A stretch of DNA of 64,000 nucleotides from Klebsiella terrigena. GTDB lineage: Bacteria; Pseudomonadota; Gammaproteobacteria; Enterobacterales; Enterobacteriaceae. Location of the stretch: the NCBI RefSeq assembly GCF_006539725.1, contig NZ_BJNO01000006.1, forward strand, positions 62,001-126,000, given 5' to 3'. The translations under genes were made by a program, and so were the position numbers. The notes below the pieces were generated by a model, which had not been told where the DNA came from, made no database searches, and saw nothing but the letters and a program-made list of their open reading frames with translations. Of this stretch, positions 39,198-49,343 are shown piece after piece (the stretch's first letter is position 1; each line of letters begins with the position of its first letter).

Positions 39198-41108
39198 GTG
39201 ATCGACGATTTTGCAGCAGACGGCCAGTTGGCCAACGCGATTCCGGGATTCAAACCACGCGAGCCGCAGCGCCTGATGGCGGTGGCGGTGACGCAGGCTA
39301 TTAAGGAAACGCGGCCTCTGGTGGTCGAAGCTGGGACCGGAACCGGTAAGACCTACGCCTACCTGGCACCCGCGCTGCGGGCCAACAAAAAGGTGATTAT
39401 CTCCACCGGCTCGAAGGCGCTGCAGGATCAGCTCTACAGCCGCGACCTGCCAACGGTAGCTACGGCGCTGAAATTTACCGGTAAGCTGGCGCTGCTGAAA
39501 GGGCGGTCGAACTACCTGTGCCTGGAGCGTCTCGAGCAGCAGGCGCTGGCCGGGGGCGATCTGCCGGTGCAGGTTCTGAGCGATGTCATCCTGCTGCGAT
39601 CGTGGTCTAACCAAACGATTGACGGCGACGTCAGCACCTGCGTCAGCGTGGCGGAGGACTCGCAGGCCTGGCCGCTGGTCACCAGCACCAATGACAACTG
39701 CCTTGGCAGCGATTGCCCGCTGTATAAAGAGTGCTTCGTGGTTAAAGCGCGTAAAAAGGCGATGGATGCCGACGTGGTGGTGGTTAACCATCACCTGTTC
39801 CTCGCCGATATGGTGGTTAAAGAGAGCGGCTTCGCTGAGCTCATCCCTGAGGCTGAAGTGATGATCTTCGATGAAGCGCATCAGCTGCCGGATATCGCCA
39901 GCCAGTATTTTGGCCAGTCGCTCTCCAGCCGCCAGCTGCAGGACCTGGCGAAAGACATCACCATCGCCTACCGCACCGAACTCAAAGATACCCAGCAGCT
40001 GCAAAAATGCGCCGATCGCCTGGCCCAGAGCGCGCAGGATTTTCGCCTGCAGCTCGGTGACCCCGGCTATCGCGGCAACCTGCGCGACCTGCTGGCCGAT
40101 AGCCATATCCAGCGTGCGCTGCTGCTGCTCGATGACGCGCTGGAACTCTGTTACGACGTGGCGAAGCTCTCCCTTGGGCGCTCCGCGCTGCTGGATGCCG
40201 CCTTTGAGCGGGCAACGGTCTATCGCGCGCGGCTCAAGCGGCTGAAAGAGATTAACCAGCCGGGCTTCAGCTACTGGTATGAGTGCACCTCGCGCCACTT
40301 TACGCTGGCCTTGACCCCGCTGACCGTCGCCGAAAAGTTTAAAGAAGTGATGGCGCAAAAGCCCGGCAGCTGGATTTTCACCTCGGCAACGCTGTCGGTA
40401 AATGACGATCTGCGCCACTTTACCTCTCGCCTCGGGATTGAAGAGGCCGAGTCGCTGCTGCTGCCCAGCCCGTTTGATTATGCTCACCAGACGCTGCTCT
40501 GCGTGCCGCGCAATCTGCCGCTGCCGAATCAGCCCGGCGCGGCGCGTCACCTGGCGGCGATGCTCAAGCCGTTGATTGAGGCTAACGACGGGCGCTGCTT
40601 TATGCTGTGCACCTCCCACGCCATGATGCGCGATCTGGCGGAGCAGTTCCGCGCCACCATGACGCTGCCGGTTCTCCTGCAGGGGGAAACCAGCAAAGGC
40701 CAGCTGCTGCAGCAGTTCGTCAGCGCCGGTAACGCGCTGCTGGTGGCGACCAGCAGCTTCTGGGAAGGGGTCGACGTGCGCGGCGATGCCCTCTCGCTGG
40801 TGATTATCGATAAGCTCCCCTTTACCTCTCCCGACGATCCGCTGCTGAAAGCGCGAATGGAAGACTGCCGGCTGCGCGGCGGCGACCCGTTCGACGAGGT
40901 TCAGCTGCCGGATGCGGTGATCACCCTCAAGCAGGGCGTGGGGCGCCTGATCCGCGACATTGACGACCGCGGCGTGCTGGTCATTTGCGATAACCGTCTG
41001 GTGATGCGCCCCTATGGCGCGGTATTCCTCGCCAGCCTGCCCCCGGCGCCGCGAACCCGCGATATCCGCCGGGCGGTGCGCTTTCTCGCCGTGCCGCCGG
41101 TGCGGTGA
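39198..41108 (+). CDS. yoaA: XPD/DinG-family DNA helicase YoaA
   Basis: YoaA is a 5'-3' helicase with an iron-sulfur cluster that works with DNA polymerase III chi (HolC) in DNA repair. The 636-residue protein has Walker A (EAGTGTGKTYAYL), a cysteine cluster for the FeS domain (LCLE, STCVS, CLGSDCPLYKECF), the DEAH box (IFDEAHQLPD) and motif VI (QGVGRLIRD). The start is GTG at 39198. Confidence 0.94.
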   Translation: MIDDFAADGQLANAIPGFKPREPQRLMAVAVTQAIKETRPLVVEAGTGTGKTYAYLAPALRANKKVIISTGSKALQDQLYSRDLPTVATALKFTGKLALLKGRSNYLCLERLEQQALAGGDLPVQVLSDVILLRSWSNQTIDGDVSTCVSVAEDSQAWPLVTSTNDNCLGSDCPLYKECFVVKARKKAMDADVVVVNHHLFLADMVVKESGFAELIPEAEVMIFDEAHQLPDIASQYFGQSLSSRQLQDLAKDITIAYRTELKDTQQLQKCADRLAQSAQDFRLQLGDPGYRGNLRDLLADSHIQRALLLLDDALELCYDVAKLSLGRSALLDAAFERATVYRARLKRLKEINQPGFSYWYECTSRHFTLALTPLTVAEKFKEVMAQKPGSWIFTSATLSVNDDLRHFTSRLGIEEAESLLLPSPFDYAHQTLLCVPRNLPLPNQPGAARHLAAMLKPLIEANDGRCFMLCTSHAMMRDLAEQFRATMTLPVLLQGETSKGQLLQQFVSAGNALLVATSSFWEGVDVRGDALSLVIIDKLPFTSPDDPLLKARMEDCRLRGGDPFDEVQLPDAVITLKQGVGRLIRDIDDRGVLVICDNRLVMRPYGAVFLASLPPAPRTRDIRRAVRFLAVPPVR

Positions 41109-41175
41109 TCCGGCGTAAAATGTGATAAACTGCGCGCCATTTTGTCAATCTGCTATAGCGAGAGCGCGACAACCC

Positions 41176-41871
41176 ATGCGAATTTTAGCTATCGATACCG
41201 CCACGGAGGCCTGCTCCGCGGCGCTGTGGAATGATGGCACCCTTTGTGCTCATTTTGAAATCTGCCCCCGTGAACATACGCAACGTATTCTGCCTCTGGT
41301 GCAGGATGTCCTTAACGAAAGCAACGTCCTGCTGACCGACCTGGATGCGCTGGCATTCGGCCGCGGCCCGGGTAGCTTTACCGGCGTGCGCATCGGTATC
41401 GGCATTGCGCAGGGCCTGGCGCTCGGCGCCGAACTGCCGATGATCGGCGTTTCTACGTTGGCCACCATGGCGCAGGGGGCATGGCGTAAAACCGGCGCCA
41501 CCCGCGTGCTGGCCGCCATTGATGCCCGCATGGGCGAGGTTTACTGGGCGGAATATCAGCGCGACGAGCAGGGCGTCTGGCACGGCGAAGAGACCGAAGC
41601 AGTCCTCACGCCGGAGGCCGTCAGCGAGCGTCTGCAGCAGCTGGAGGGACGCTGGGCAACGGTTGGCACCGGCTGGCCGGCGTGGCCCGATCTGGCGAAG
41701 GACTCCTCGCTGACCTTAACCCACGGCGAAATTGAGCTGCCGGCAGCGGAAGATATGCTGCCGCTGGCCTGCCATCTGCTTTCCGTCGGAAAAACCGTTG
41801 CCGTAGAGCTCGCCGAGCCGGTTTATTTGCGTAACAACGTGGCCTGGAAGAAACTTCCTGGCCGTGGATGA
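41176..41871 (+). CDS. tsaB: tRNA t6A modification protein TsaB
   Basis: TsaB (YeaZ) is an essential partner of TsaD and TsaE in threonylcarbamoyl-adenosine formation at tRNA position 37. The 231-residue protein has the ASKHA-fold N-terminus [18 protein letters not shown] and the segment [16 protein letters not shown] chose the ATG at 41176, matching E. coli. Confidence 0.95.
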   Translation: MRILAIDTATEACSAALWNDGTLCAHFEICPREHTQRILPLVQDVLNESNVLLTDLDALAFGRGPGSFTGVRIGIGIAQGLALGAELPMIGVSTLATMAQGAWRKTGATRVLAAIDARMGEVYWAEYQRDEQGVWHGEETEAVLTPEAVSERLQQLEGRWATVGTGWPAWPDLAKDSSLTLTHGEIELPAAEDMLPLACHLLSVGKTVAVELAEPVYLRNNVAWKKLPGRG

Positions 41872-41909
41872 ATCTCAGTAAGCATAAGACTGAGAGAAGG
41901 AGTCGCATC

Positions 41910-42512
41910 ATGGCGGGTCAAACTAAAGTAGTACGTTGGCTGTTGGCGGGCGCCGCTGCCGCTGCGTTAAGTGGTTGCGTTTCGGTACCGGATGCCATCA
42001 AAGGCTCTACCCCGACGCCGCAGCAGGATTTAGTGCGGGTTATGGCCGCACCGCAGCTGTACGTTGGCCAGGAAGCTCGCTTTGGCGGCAAAGTGGTCAA
42101 CATCACCAATCAGCAGGGCAAAACCCGCTTAGAAATTGCCACGGTGCCGCTGGACAGCGCCGCTCGACCCGAGCTGGGCGAGCCTTCGCGCGGGCGTATC
42201 CTCGCCGACGTTAATGGCTTCCTCGACCCGGTCGACTTCCGCGGTCACCTGGTGACGGTAGTTGGCCCGATTACCGGCGTTGTCGACGGTAAGGTTGGCG
42301 GCACGCCGTACAAATTTATGCAGATGAATGCCATCGGCTATAAGCGCTGGAACGTTGTGCAGCAGGTGGTTATGCCGCCGCAGCCGATTGACCCGTGGAT
42401 GGTCGGCCCGCGTCCGTGGCGCTACGGCTATGGTTATGGCGGCTGGGGCTACGGTGGAATGGGCTGGTATAACCCGGGTCCAGCGGAAGTAAGAAATGTG
42501 GTAACTGAATGA
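41910..42512 (+). CDS. yeaY: Slp-family outer-membrane lipoprotein YeaY
   Basis: This 200-residue lipoprotein has a signal sequence with lipobox LSGC (cysteine about residue 25), then [20 protein letters not shown] as in E. coli YeaY, and a Tyr/Gly/Trp-rich C-terminus ([19 protein letters not shown]). Function is unknown; Slp is a starvation-induced relative. I chose the ATG at 41910, preceded by AGAAGGAG. Confidence 0.9.
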   Translation: MAGQTKVVRWLLAGAAAAALSGCVSVPDAIKGSTPTPQQDLVRVMAAPQLYVGQEARFGGKVVNITNQQGKTRLEIATVPLDSAARPELGEPSRGRILADVNGFLDPVDFRGHLVTVVGPITGVVDGKVGGTPYKFMQMNAIGYKRWNVVQQVVMPPQPIDPWMVGPRPWRYGYGYGGWGYGGMGWYNPGPAEVRNVVTE

Positions 42513-42547
42513 TTTTGCGGTTTTTATAAGCTATTTGAAAGCTAAAA

Positions 42548-42580
42548 GAAACAGCGGCCTGTCCGCTGTTTCGTCATTTT
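42548..42580 (+). terminator. Terminator of tsaB-yeaY
   Basis: GAAACAGCGG and CCGCTGTTTC form a perfect 10-bp stem with a 5-nt loop, followed by a T-rich tract (GTCATTTTT). Confidence 0.85.
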
Positions 42581-42641
42581 TGGTCTGATAAGAAAAATAA
42601 ATAGTGACGCGCTTCGCAACCTGCAAAACGCCTAATTAATA

Positions 42642-42658
42642 AACTGGTACGCTGAGTT
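42642..42658 (+). promoter_or_regulatory. FadR operator upstream of fadD
   Basis: AACTGGTACGCTGAGTT fits the 17-bp FadR operator pattern AnCTGGTnnGAnnAGnT well. It lies about 75 bp upstream of the fadD start, consistent with repression by FadR (53030-53749) in the absence of long-chain acyl-CoA. Confidence 0.75.
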
Positions 42659-42731
42659 AATATAATGTTAACAGAGTGTTTGTTGATCAGGGGCTGTGAT
42701 GACGACGAATAACTATTTCAGAGGTGATGCA

Positions 42732-44417
42732 GTGAAAAAGGTTTGGCTAAACCGTTATCCCGCCGATGTTCCTGCGGAGATAAATCCTGACCGCTATCAA
42801 TCCCTGGTTGAATTGTTTGAACACGCCGCCACGCGCTATGCCGACCAGCCGGCGTTTATCAACATGGGCGAGGTGATGACCTATCGTAAGCTGGAGGAGC
42901 GCAGCCGCGCCTTCGCCGCTTACCTTCAGCAGGGCCTGGGTCTGCAAAAGGGCGACCGCGTGGCGCTGATGATGCCTAACCTGCTGCAGTACCCCATCGC
43001 GCTGTTCGGCATCCTGCGCGCCGGGATGATCGTGGTTAACGTCAACCCGCTGTACACGCCGCGCGAGCTTGAGCATCAGCTCAACGACAGCGGCGCCGCG
43101 GCGATTGTGATCGTCTCAAACTTTGCGCATACCCTCGAGAAGGTGGTCGATAAAACCCAGGTCAGGCACGTTATCCTGACGCGAATGGGCGATCAGCTGT
43201 CGACGGCGAAAGGGACCCTGGTTAACTTCGTCGTCAAGTATATCAAGCGGCTGGTGCCGAAATATCATCTGCCCGACGCCATTTCGTTTCGCAGCGCGCT
43301 GCAGCACGGCTACCGGATGCAGTACGTCAAACCGGAAATCGTCTGTGAAGATCTGGCGTTCCTGCAGTATACCGGCGGGACGACCGGCGTAGCGAAAGGG
43401 GCCATGCTGACCCATCGCAATATGCTGGCCAACCTTGAGCAGGTCAACGCCACCTACGGGCCGCTGCTGCACCGGGGCAAAGAGCTGGTGGTGACGGCTT
43501 TACCGCTGTACCACATCTTTGCGCTGACCATGAACTGCCTGCTGTTTATCGAGCTTGGCGGGCAGAACCTGCTGATTACCAACCCGCGGGATATTCCGGG
43601 GCTGGTGAAGGAGCTGGCTAAATATCCGTTTACCGCGATGACCGGGGTCAATACCCTGTTTAACGCGCTGCTGAATAACAAAGAGTTTCAGCAGCTCGAC
43701 TTCTCCACGCTGCACCTCTCCGCCGGCGGCGGGATGCCGGTTCAGCAGGTGGTGGCCGAACGCTGGGTGAAGCTCACCGGACAGTATCTGCTGGAGGGTT
43801 ACGGCCTCACCGAGTGCGCGCCGCTGGTTAGCGTTAACCCGCATGATATTGACTACCACAGCGGGAGCATCGGGCTTCCGGTGCCGTCGACCGAAGCGAA
43901 GCTGGTGGACGATGACGATAACGAGGTCGCCCCGGGCGAGCCGGGCGAGCTGTGCGTGAAAGGCCCGCAGGTGATGCTGGGTTACTGGCAGCGTCCGGAC
44001 GCCACCGCTGAAATCATCAAAGACGGCTGGCTGCACACCGGCGATATCGCGGTGATGGACGACGATGGTTTCCTGCGGATTGTCGATCGTAAGAAAGATA
44101 TGATTCTGGTTTCCGGATTTAACGTCTACCCCAACGAAATTGAAGACGTGGTGATGCAGCACTCCGGCGTTCAGGAAGTGGCGGCGGTCGGCGTACCGTC
44201 CGGCAGCAGCGGCGAAGCGGTGAAGATTTTTGTCGTGAAGAAAGATGCGGCGCTGACGGAAGAGGCGCTGATCACTTTCTGCCGCCGCCAGCTGACGGGC
44301 TATAAGGTTCCCAAGCTGGTTGAGTTTCGTGATGAACTGCCAAAATCGAACGTCGGGAAAATTTTACGGCGAGAACTTCGTGACGAAGCTCGCGCTAAAG
44401 TAGACAATAAAGCCTGA
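42732..44417 (+). CDS. fadD: Long-chain acyl-CoA synthetase FadD
   Basis: FadD activates imported long-chain fatty acids to acyl-CoA at the inner membrane for beta-oxidation. The 561-residue protein has the ATP-binding P-loop [16 protein letters not shown] (about 213-228), [13 protein letters not shown] and the FACS motif region [20 protein letters not shown] with DRKKDMI. I chose the GTG at 42732 ([12 protein letters not shown]), which matches the E. coli start and follows GAGG. An in-frame ATG 33 bp upstream is possible but not conserved. Confidence 0.95.
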   Translation: MKKVWLNRYPADVPAEINPDRYQSLVELFEHAATRYADQPAFINMGEVMTYRKLEERSRAFAAYLQQGLGLQKGDRVALMMPNLLQYPIALFGILRAGMIVVNVNPLYTPRELEHQLNDSGAAAIVIVSNFAHTLEKVVDKTQVRHVILTRMGDQLSTAKGTLVNFVVKYIKRLVPKYHLPDAISFRSALQHGYRMQYVKPEIVCEDLAFLQYTGGTTGVAKGAMLTHRNMLANLEQVNATYGPLLHRGKELVVTALPLYHIFALTMNCLLFIELGGQNLLITNPRDIPGLVKELAKYPFTAMTGVNTLFNALLNNKEFQQLDFSTLHLSAGGGMPVQQVVAERWVKLTGQYLLEGYGLTECAPLVSVNPHDIDYHSGSIGLPVPSTEAKLVDDDDNEVAPGEPGELCVKGPQVMLGYWQRPDATAEIIKDGWLHTGDIAVMDDDGFLRIVDRKKDMILVSGFNVYPNEIEDVVMQHSGVQEVAAVGVPSGSSGEAVKIFVVKKDAALTEEALITFCRRQLTGYKVPKLVEFRDELPKSNVGKILRRELRDEARAKVDNKA

Positions 44418-44436
44418 GCTAAGAGTGAATCGCCAG

Positions 44437-44460
44437 ACGCCGGCTAAGCCGGCGTTTTTT
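44437..44460 (+). terminator. Terminator of fadD
   Basis: ACGCCGGC and GCCGGCGT pair around TAA and are followed by six T residues, just before rnd. Confidence 0.9.
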
Positions 44461-44486
44461 ATGGGCGCCAGTTAAGAGAGCATGAT

Positions 44487-45614
44487 TTGAACTATCAGAT
44501 GATTACCACCAACGACGGTCTTCGCGCCGTCTGTGAAGCGGCAAGCGCGGCAGCTGCGGTTGCGCTGGATACGGAATTTGTCCGCACCCGTACCTATTAT
44601 CCACAGCTGGGGCTGCTGCAGCTGTTTGATGGCGAGCAGGTTTCGCTCATCGATCCGCTGGAAATCACCGATTGGGCACCGATGCGTGAACTGCTGCTGA
44701 ATCAAAACGTCACCAAATACCTCCACGCCGGCAGTGAAGATCTGGAAGTGTTCCTTAATACTTTCAGCCTGATGCCGCAGCCGCTGATTGACACCCAAAT
44801 TCTGGCGGCCTTCTGCGGGCGCCCGATGTCATGGGGCTTTGCGTCGATGGTCGAGGAGTACTCCGGCGTGGCGCTGGATAAGAGCGAGTCGCGTACCGAC
44901 TGGCTGGCCCGCCCGCTGACCGAACGCCAGTGCGACTATGCCGCGGCGGACGTCTGGTACCTGCTGCCCATCGCCATCAGGCTGATGGCCGAAACGGAAG
45001 CCGCCGGCTGGCTGCCCGCTGCGCTGGACGAATGTCGTCTGATGCAGCAGCGCCGCCAGGAAATACAGGACCCGTCGCAGGCGTGGCGCGAGATTGGCAA
45101 CGCCTGGCAGCTTCGCACCCGCCAGCTCGGCTGCCTGCAGCTGCTGGCGGAGTGGCGCCTGCGCAAAGCGCGCGATCGTGACATGGCGGTGAATTTCGTC
45201 GTGCGTGAGGAGCATCTGTGGAGCGTGGCGCGCTATATGCCCGGCAGCCTCGGCGAGCTCGATAGCCTCGGCCTGTCGGGCAGCGAAATTCGTTTTCACG
45301 GCAAAACGCTGATAAGCCTGGTGGCGAAGGCGCAGGAGCTGCCGGAAGAGGCGTTGCCTGAGCCGCTGCAAAACCTGATCGATATGCCGGGATACCGCAA
45401 GGTCTTCAAAGAGATTAAGGCGCTGGTACAGGAAGTGAGTAGCGAAACGGGGCTGAGCGCCGAGCTGCTGGCGTCAAGAAGGCAGATTAACCAGCTGCTG
45501 AACTGGCACTGGCAGTTGAAGAGCGGAAATGCGCTGCCGGAGCTGATTTCCGGCTGGCGTAGCGAACTGATGGCCGATCGCCTGCGGGCACTGCTCAGCG
45601 AATATCCGCGCTAG
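44487..45614 (+). CDS. rnd: Ribonuclease D
   Basis: RNase D is a 3'-5' exoribonuclease that matures tRNA and other stable RNA. The 375-residue protein has the DEDD exonuclease residues in ALDTEFVRT, HAGSEDLEVF and YAAADVWYL, followed by two HRDC-like helical domains. The start is TTG at 44487 (NYQMITTNDG follows), the same rare start used by E. coli rnd, which keeps expression low. Confidence 0.95.
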   Translation: MNYQMITTNDGLRAVCEAASAAAAVALDTEFVRTRTYYPQLGLLQLFDGEQVSLIDPLEITDWAPMRELLLNQNVTKYLHAGSEDLEVFLNTFSLMPQPLIDTQILAAFCGRPMSWGFASMVEEYSGVALDKSESRTDWLARPLTERQCDYAAADVWYLLPIAIRLMAETEAAGWLPAALDECRLMQQRRQEIQDPSQAWREIGNAWQLRTRQLGCLQLLAEWRLRKARDRDMAVNFVVREEHLWSVARYMPGSLGELDSLGLSGSEIRFHGKTLISLVAKAQELPEEALPEPLQNLIDMPGYRKVFKEIKALVQEVSSETGLSAELLASRRQINQLLNWHWQLKSGNALPELISGWRSELMADRLRALLSEYPR

Positions 45615-45641
45615 GTCACGGCAGCGCTAAGCTACGGCAAA

Positions 45642-45664
45642 TAGCCCGGGAGATCTCCGGGCTA
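45642..45664. terminator. Hairpin between rnd and minE
   Basis: TAGCCCGG and CCGGGCTA form an 8-bp stem with a 7-nt loop in the gap between the convergent rnd and min operons, without a T tract. Confidence 0.5.
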
Positions 45665-45711
45665 TGCAACAAACTGGCCCGACAGCGCAAGGCTATCGGG
45701 CGCATCCAGCG

Positions 45712-45981
45712 TCAGGATTTCGACTCTTCCGGTTCTGGTAAAGTCACGTTCAACTCCAGAATCGAAATATCACCGTCTCGCTGCTCCAGCTGCACGCTGA
45801 CCATTTCCGGGTCGATCTGCACGTACTTACAGATGACTTCCAGAATATCTTTTCGTAGCTGCGGCAGGTAATGCGGTTCAGCATCGCCGCGACGACGCTC
45901 CGCAACGATGATTTGCAGGCGCTCTTTCGCAATGTTGGCCGTGTTCTTTTTCCGCGAGAGAAAAAAGTCGAGTAATGCCAT
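45712..45981 (-). CDS. minE: Cell division topological factor MinE
   Basis: MinE drives pole-to-pole oscillation of MinD by stimulating its ATPase, restricting division to mid-cell. The 89-residue protein has the anti-MinCD N-terminal region (about 1-31, [20 protein letters not shown]) and the topological specificity domain (about 32-89). It is the last gene of minCDE, 3 bp after minD. Confidence 0.96.
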   Translation of the reverse strand: MALLDFFLSRKKNTANIAKERLQIIVAERRRGDAEPHYLPQLRKDILEVICKYVQIDPEMVSVQLEQRDGDISILELNVTLPEPEESKS

Positions 45982-45984
45982 AAT

Positions 45985-46797
45985 TTATCCTCCGAACAGG
46001 CGTTTGAGGAAACCTTTCTTCTCTTCTTCAATGAAGCGGAAAGGACGTTCTTCTCCGAGCAGACGTTCGACGGTATCGGCATAGGCCTTACCTGCGTCCG
46101 ATGCATCATCCAGAATAACCGGCTCGCCCTGGTTCGACGCGCGCAGCACGGACTGATCTTCCGGGATCACGCCTACCAGATTGATACGCAGGATCTCCAG
46201 AACGTCTTCCATGCTCAGCATGTCGCCCTTATTGACGCGACCTGGGTTGTAGCGGGTCAGCAGCAGGTGCTCTTTAATCGGCTCTTCGCCATTTTCCGCA
46301 CGGCGGGATTTGGATGCAAGAATACCGAGGATGCGGTCGGAGTCACGAACGGAGGAGACTTCCGGGTTAGTGGTGATGATGGCTTCGTCAGCGAAGTACA
46401 GCGCCATCAGCGCACCGGTTTCGATGCCTGCAGGGGAATCGCAGACAACAAAATCGAAATTCATTTTTTTCAGTTCTTCAAGAACCTTGTCTACGCCTTC
46501 GCGGGTCAGCGCGTCTTTATCACGCGTCTGGGAAGCGGGGAGGATGTAGAGGTTTTCGGTGCGCTTATCTTTGATTAACGCCTGATTCAGCGTGGCGTCA
46601 CCCTGAATAACGTTAACGAAGTCATAAACCACCCGGCGCTCGCAGCCCATGATCAGGTCAAGGTTACGCAGGCCAATGTCGAAGTCGATAACGACGGTCT
46701 TCTTTCCCTTCTGGGCCAAACCAGTAGCGATGGCCGCGCTGGAGGTGGTCTTGCCAACGCCCCCTTTACCCGAAGTCACAACAATAATGCGTGCCAT
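45985..46797 (-). CDS. minD: Septum site-determining ATPase MinD
   Basis: MinD binds the membrane as an ATP dimer and recruits MinC. The 270-residue protein has the deviant Walker A GKGGVGKTT (Lys11 and Lys16), FDIGLRNLDLIMG and the C-terminal amphipathic membrane-targeting helix (EEEKKGFLKRLFGG). Confidence 0.97.
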   Translation of the reverse strand: MARIIVVTSGKGGVGKTTSSAAIATGLAQKGKKTVVIDFDIGLRNLDLIMGCERRVVYDFVNVIQGDATLNQALIKDKRTENLYILPASQTRDKDALTREGVDKVLEELKKMNFDFVVCDSPAGIETGALMALYFADEAIITTNPEVSSVRDSDRILGILASKSRRAENGEEPIKEHLLLTRYNPGRVNKGDMLSMEDVLEILRINLVGVIPEDQSVLRASNQGEPVILDDASDAGKAYADTVERLLGEERPFRFIEEEKKGFLKRLFGG

Positions 46798-46820
46798 AGA
46801 AATTCCTTGTTAAAAAGGGA

Positions 46821-47519
46821 CTAACTCAACGGTTGAATAGTCAAAGCGTTATCGCCCAGACGCAGACGCGCCGCTTTGCCATAAAATTCGGCCGGGATAT
46901 TATCACTCAGCCAGTATTCCCCAGCGATGGACACCAGTTCCGCCGTGAGGTGTGAACAAAATATTTGGGCTTCCCTGTCGCCGCCTGCGCCTGCGAGTGC
47001 GCGACCTCGCATCATGCCATATACATGGATATTACCGTCTGCGATAAGTTCCGCACCGGCACTCACATGGTTTGTAACAATTAGATCACAGTTTGGCGCA
47101 TAAATGCGCTGACCGGAACGTACCGGCAGGTCAATCAAACGCGTTTTTGTGATCTGATTAACAACTGGCGGGGCGACAACCGGTTCTGGCGGTGCCTGAC
47201 GAGGCTTTTTTTCTTTCCCTTCCGTCAGTAAAGGGATCCCGGTGCGGTCGATTTCCGCTTTCAGCCGTGGGACCTTGCAGCCGCTCACGCCGATAATACG
47301 TAAACCGGTGGTGGCGATAGCTTCCTGCATGGCGCGCCAGTCGACGACATTTTCGATGCTGCTAATATTCACAACGACCGGGGCGTGACGTAAAAAAGCG
47401 GGGGCCTGGGCGATTTTGTCTTCTAACGCCTGACGAATAACCTCGGGATTTGCGTCGTGCAAATGAACGACAGATAAGGTGAAGCTACTGCCCTTAAGTT
47501 CGATTGGCGTATTTGACAT
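46821..47519 (-). CDS. minC: Septum formation inhibitor MinC
   Basis: MinC blocks FtsZ assembly where MinD places it. The 232-residue protein has an N-terminal FtsZ-inhibiting domain (about 1-100), a Pro-rich linker (about 118-140) and a C-terminal beta-helix dimer domain with [18 protein letters not shown] chose the ATG at 47519 ([10 protein letters not shown]), matching E. coli. The open frame upstream overlaps the ycgL promoter. Confidence 0.96.
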   Translation of the reverse strand: MSNTPIELKGSSFTLSVVHLHDANPEVIRQALEDKIAQAPAFLRHAPVVVNISSIENVVDWRAMQEAIATTGLRIIGVSGCKVPRLKAEIDRTGIPLLTEGKEKKPRQAPPEPVVAPPVVNQITKTRLIDLPVRSGQRIYAPNCDLIVTNHVSAGAELIADGNIHVYGMMRGRALAGAGGDREAQIFCSHLTAELVSIAGEYWLSDNIPAEFYGKAARLRLGDNALTIQPLS

Positions 47520-47645
47520 CCTGGCCTTACTCAATTTGCTGTTTATCACCTGCCGAAGTGCGGTGATATTCCGAAGACTAAAAGGCATGTTATAGTCACT
47601 CATATATTGAGGCAAGTGACCACGGGTCTAATTCCGAGTAAAACT

Positions 47646-47924
47646 ATGTTTTGTGTGATCTATCGAAGTACTAAACGTGAGCAAACCTATTTATATGTCG
47701 AAAAAAAGGACGATTTCTCACGCGTGCCCCCGGAATTAATGAGCAGCTTCGGCACGCCGAAAATGACCATGCTGCTGCCGCTCGACGGGCGTAAAAAACT
47801 GGCTAGCGCTGACCTGGAAAAAGTAAAACAGGCGTTGAGCGAACAGGGCTATTATCTGCAGATTCCTCCACCGCCTGAGAATTTACTCAAGAAGCATCTG
47901 GCGGAACAGGGGAATAATCCTTAA
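47646..47924 (+). CDS. ycgL: YcgL-domain protein
   Basis: This 92-residue protein starts [20 protein letters not shown] and matches the E. coli YcgL domain, including [18 protein letters not shown] chose the ATG at 47646; E. coli has about 11 extra N-terminal residues. It is divergent from minC. Function is unclear. Confidence 0.88.
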   Translation: MFCVIYRSTKREQTYLYVEKKDDFSRVPPELMSSFGTPKMTMLLPLDGRKKLASADLEKVKQALSEQGYYLQIPPPPENLLKKHLAEQGNNP

Positions 47925-48016
47925 ATAATTCAGACTGCCGGAAGGGGAACGTCGTTCGCACCGGAGCAGCCTGAAGGAAAAGGGTATCACTCTGATTCAC
48001 CCACTAAGGGGAAATA

Positions 48017-48676
48017 ATGTACCAACATCATAACTGGCAGGGAGCATTACTGGATTTTCCGGTAAGCAAAGTCGTTTGCGTGGGCAGCAACTATGCAAAC
48101 CACATCAAGGAAATGGGCAGTGCGACGCCGGAAGAACCGGTGCTGTTTATTAAACCTGAGACGGCGTTGTGCGATATCCGCCAGCCGTTGGTGCTTCCTG
48201 AAGGGCTGGGGTCGGTGCATCACGAAGTGGAGCTGGCGGTGCTGATTGGCAGCACGCTGCGTCAGGCGACCGAAGAGCACGTGCTCAAAGGGATCGCGGG
48301 CTACGGCGTGGCGCTGGATCTGACCCTGCGCGATCTACAGGGCAAGCTGAAAAAAGCCGGCCAGCCGTGGGAGAAGGCCAAGGGGTTCGACAATGCCTGC
48401 CCGATCTCCGGTTTTATTCCCGCCGCTGAATTCCACGGCGACCCGCAGAGCACCGCGCTGAGCCTGAAGGTGAACGGCGCTGTCCGCCAGCAGGGCACGA
48501 CTGCCGATATGATCCATAAAATTGTGCCGCTGATTGCCTACATGTCGCGCTTCTTTACGCTGAAGGCCGGCGACGTGGTGCTGACCGGCACCCCGGAAGG
48601 CGTCGGCCCGCTGGATAGCGGCGACGAGCTCGAAGTCGGTTTTAACGGTTTCTCCCTGTCGACCCGCGTGCTGTAA
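48017..48676 (+). CDS. ycgM: Fumarylacetoacetate hydrolase-family protein YcgM
   Basis: This 219-residue FAH-fold enzyme matches E. coli YcgM. Metal-binding residues are expected in SVHHEVELAVLIG, and LTGTPEGVGPL is the family C-terminal motif. Relatives act as acylpyruvate hydrolases or oxaloacetate tautomerase/decarboxylases. The physiological role here is not shown by the sequence. Confidence 0.9.
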   Translation: MYQHHNWQGALLDFPVSKVVCVGSNYANHIKEMGSATPEEPVLFIKPETALCDIRQPLVLPEGLGSVHHEVELAVLIGSTLRQATEEHVLKGIAGYGVALDLTLRDLQGKLKKAGQPWEKAKGFDNACPISGFIPAAEFHGDPQSTALSLKVNGAVRQQGTTADMIHKIVPLIAYMSRFFTLKAGDVVLTGTPEGVGPLDSGDELEVGFNGFSLSTRVL

Positions 48677-48769
48677 CCTCCTGTTGCCGCCTTCAGAGGC
48701 GGCAAAACTTGCATCGGCGTGCCAGACTGGTTATAAGGTGCACCCTGAATTGCAATGACGGACATCCCT

Positions 48770-49216
48770 ATGAGCGAACAACTCTTCTGGCAACACAAAA
48801 CGCTGGAGCAAATGACCGACGCGGAGTGGGAATCACTGTGCGACGGCTGCGGACAGTGCTGCCTGCATAAGCTGATGGATGAGGATACTGACGAAATCTA
48901 TTTTACTAACGTCGCCTGCCGTCAGTTGAATATTAAAACCTGCCAGTGTCGTAACTATGAACGGCGCTTCGAGTATGAGCCTGACTGCATCAAGCTTACG
49001 CGGGACAATCTGCCAACCTTTGAATGGCTGCCGCCTACCTGCGCCTATCGCCTGCTGGCGGAAGGCCAGCCGCTGCCGCACTGGCATCCGCTGCTGACCG
49101 GCTCGAAGGCGGCGATGCACGGCGAGCGCATTTCCGTGCGCCATATCGCGGTGAAAGAGTCCACCGTCAACGACTGGCAGGACCATATTTTAAACAAGCC
49201 TGACTGGGCGCAGTAG
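48770..49216 (+). CDS. ycgN: CxxCxxCC-family protein YcgN
   Basis: This UPF0260 protein has a cysteine cluster [11 protein letters not shown] near residue 25 and further cysteines ([19 protein letters not shown]), suggesting bound iron or zinc. It matches E. coli YcgN. I prefer the ATG at 48770 ([13 protein letters not shown], 148 residues); an ATG at 48755 adds five residues and cannot be excluded. Function is unknown. Confidence 0.9.
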   Translation: MSEQLFWQHKTLEQMTDAEWESLCDGCGQCCLHKLMDEDTDEIYFTNVACRQLNIKTCQCRNYERRFEYEPDCIKLTRDNLPTFEWLPPTCAYRLLAEGQPLPHWHPLLTGSKAAMHGERISVRHIAVKESTVNDWQDHILNKPDWAQ

Positions 49217-49253
49217 CGCCCGCTGCCCGCAGCGCTAAGCAGAACGGCTAAAA

Positions 49254-49287
49254 CAGAAAACCCGCCAACCGGCGGGTTTTCTGTTTT
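49254..49287 (+). terminator. Terminator, first copy of a 34-nt twin
   Basis: CAGAAAACCCGCC and GGCGGGTTTTCTG pair around AACC and are followed by TTTT. The identical 34-nt sequence recurs at 49902-49935, on the other side of the lipoprotein gene. Confidence 0.9.
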
Positions 49288-49343
49288 AGCTCAGTGGCTA
49301 CCGATGATAAAGTGTTTCCGTTTGCAATTAATGGAAACATAAA

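Noticed and set aside
39171-40619. Very long reverse frame (482 codons) opposite yoaA
   Set aside because: It is a GC-rich antisense shadow with low-complexity Gln/Arg composition; the forward frame has all helicase motifs.
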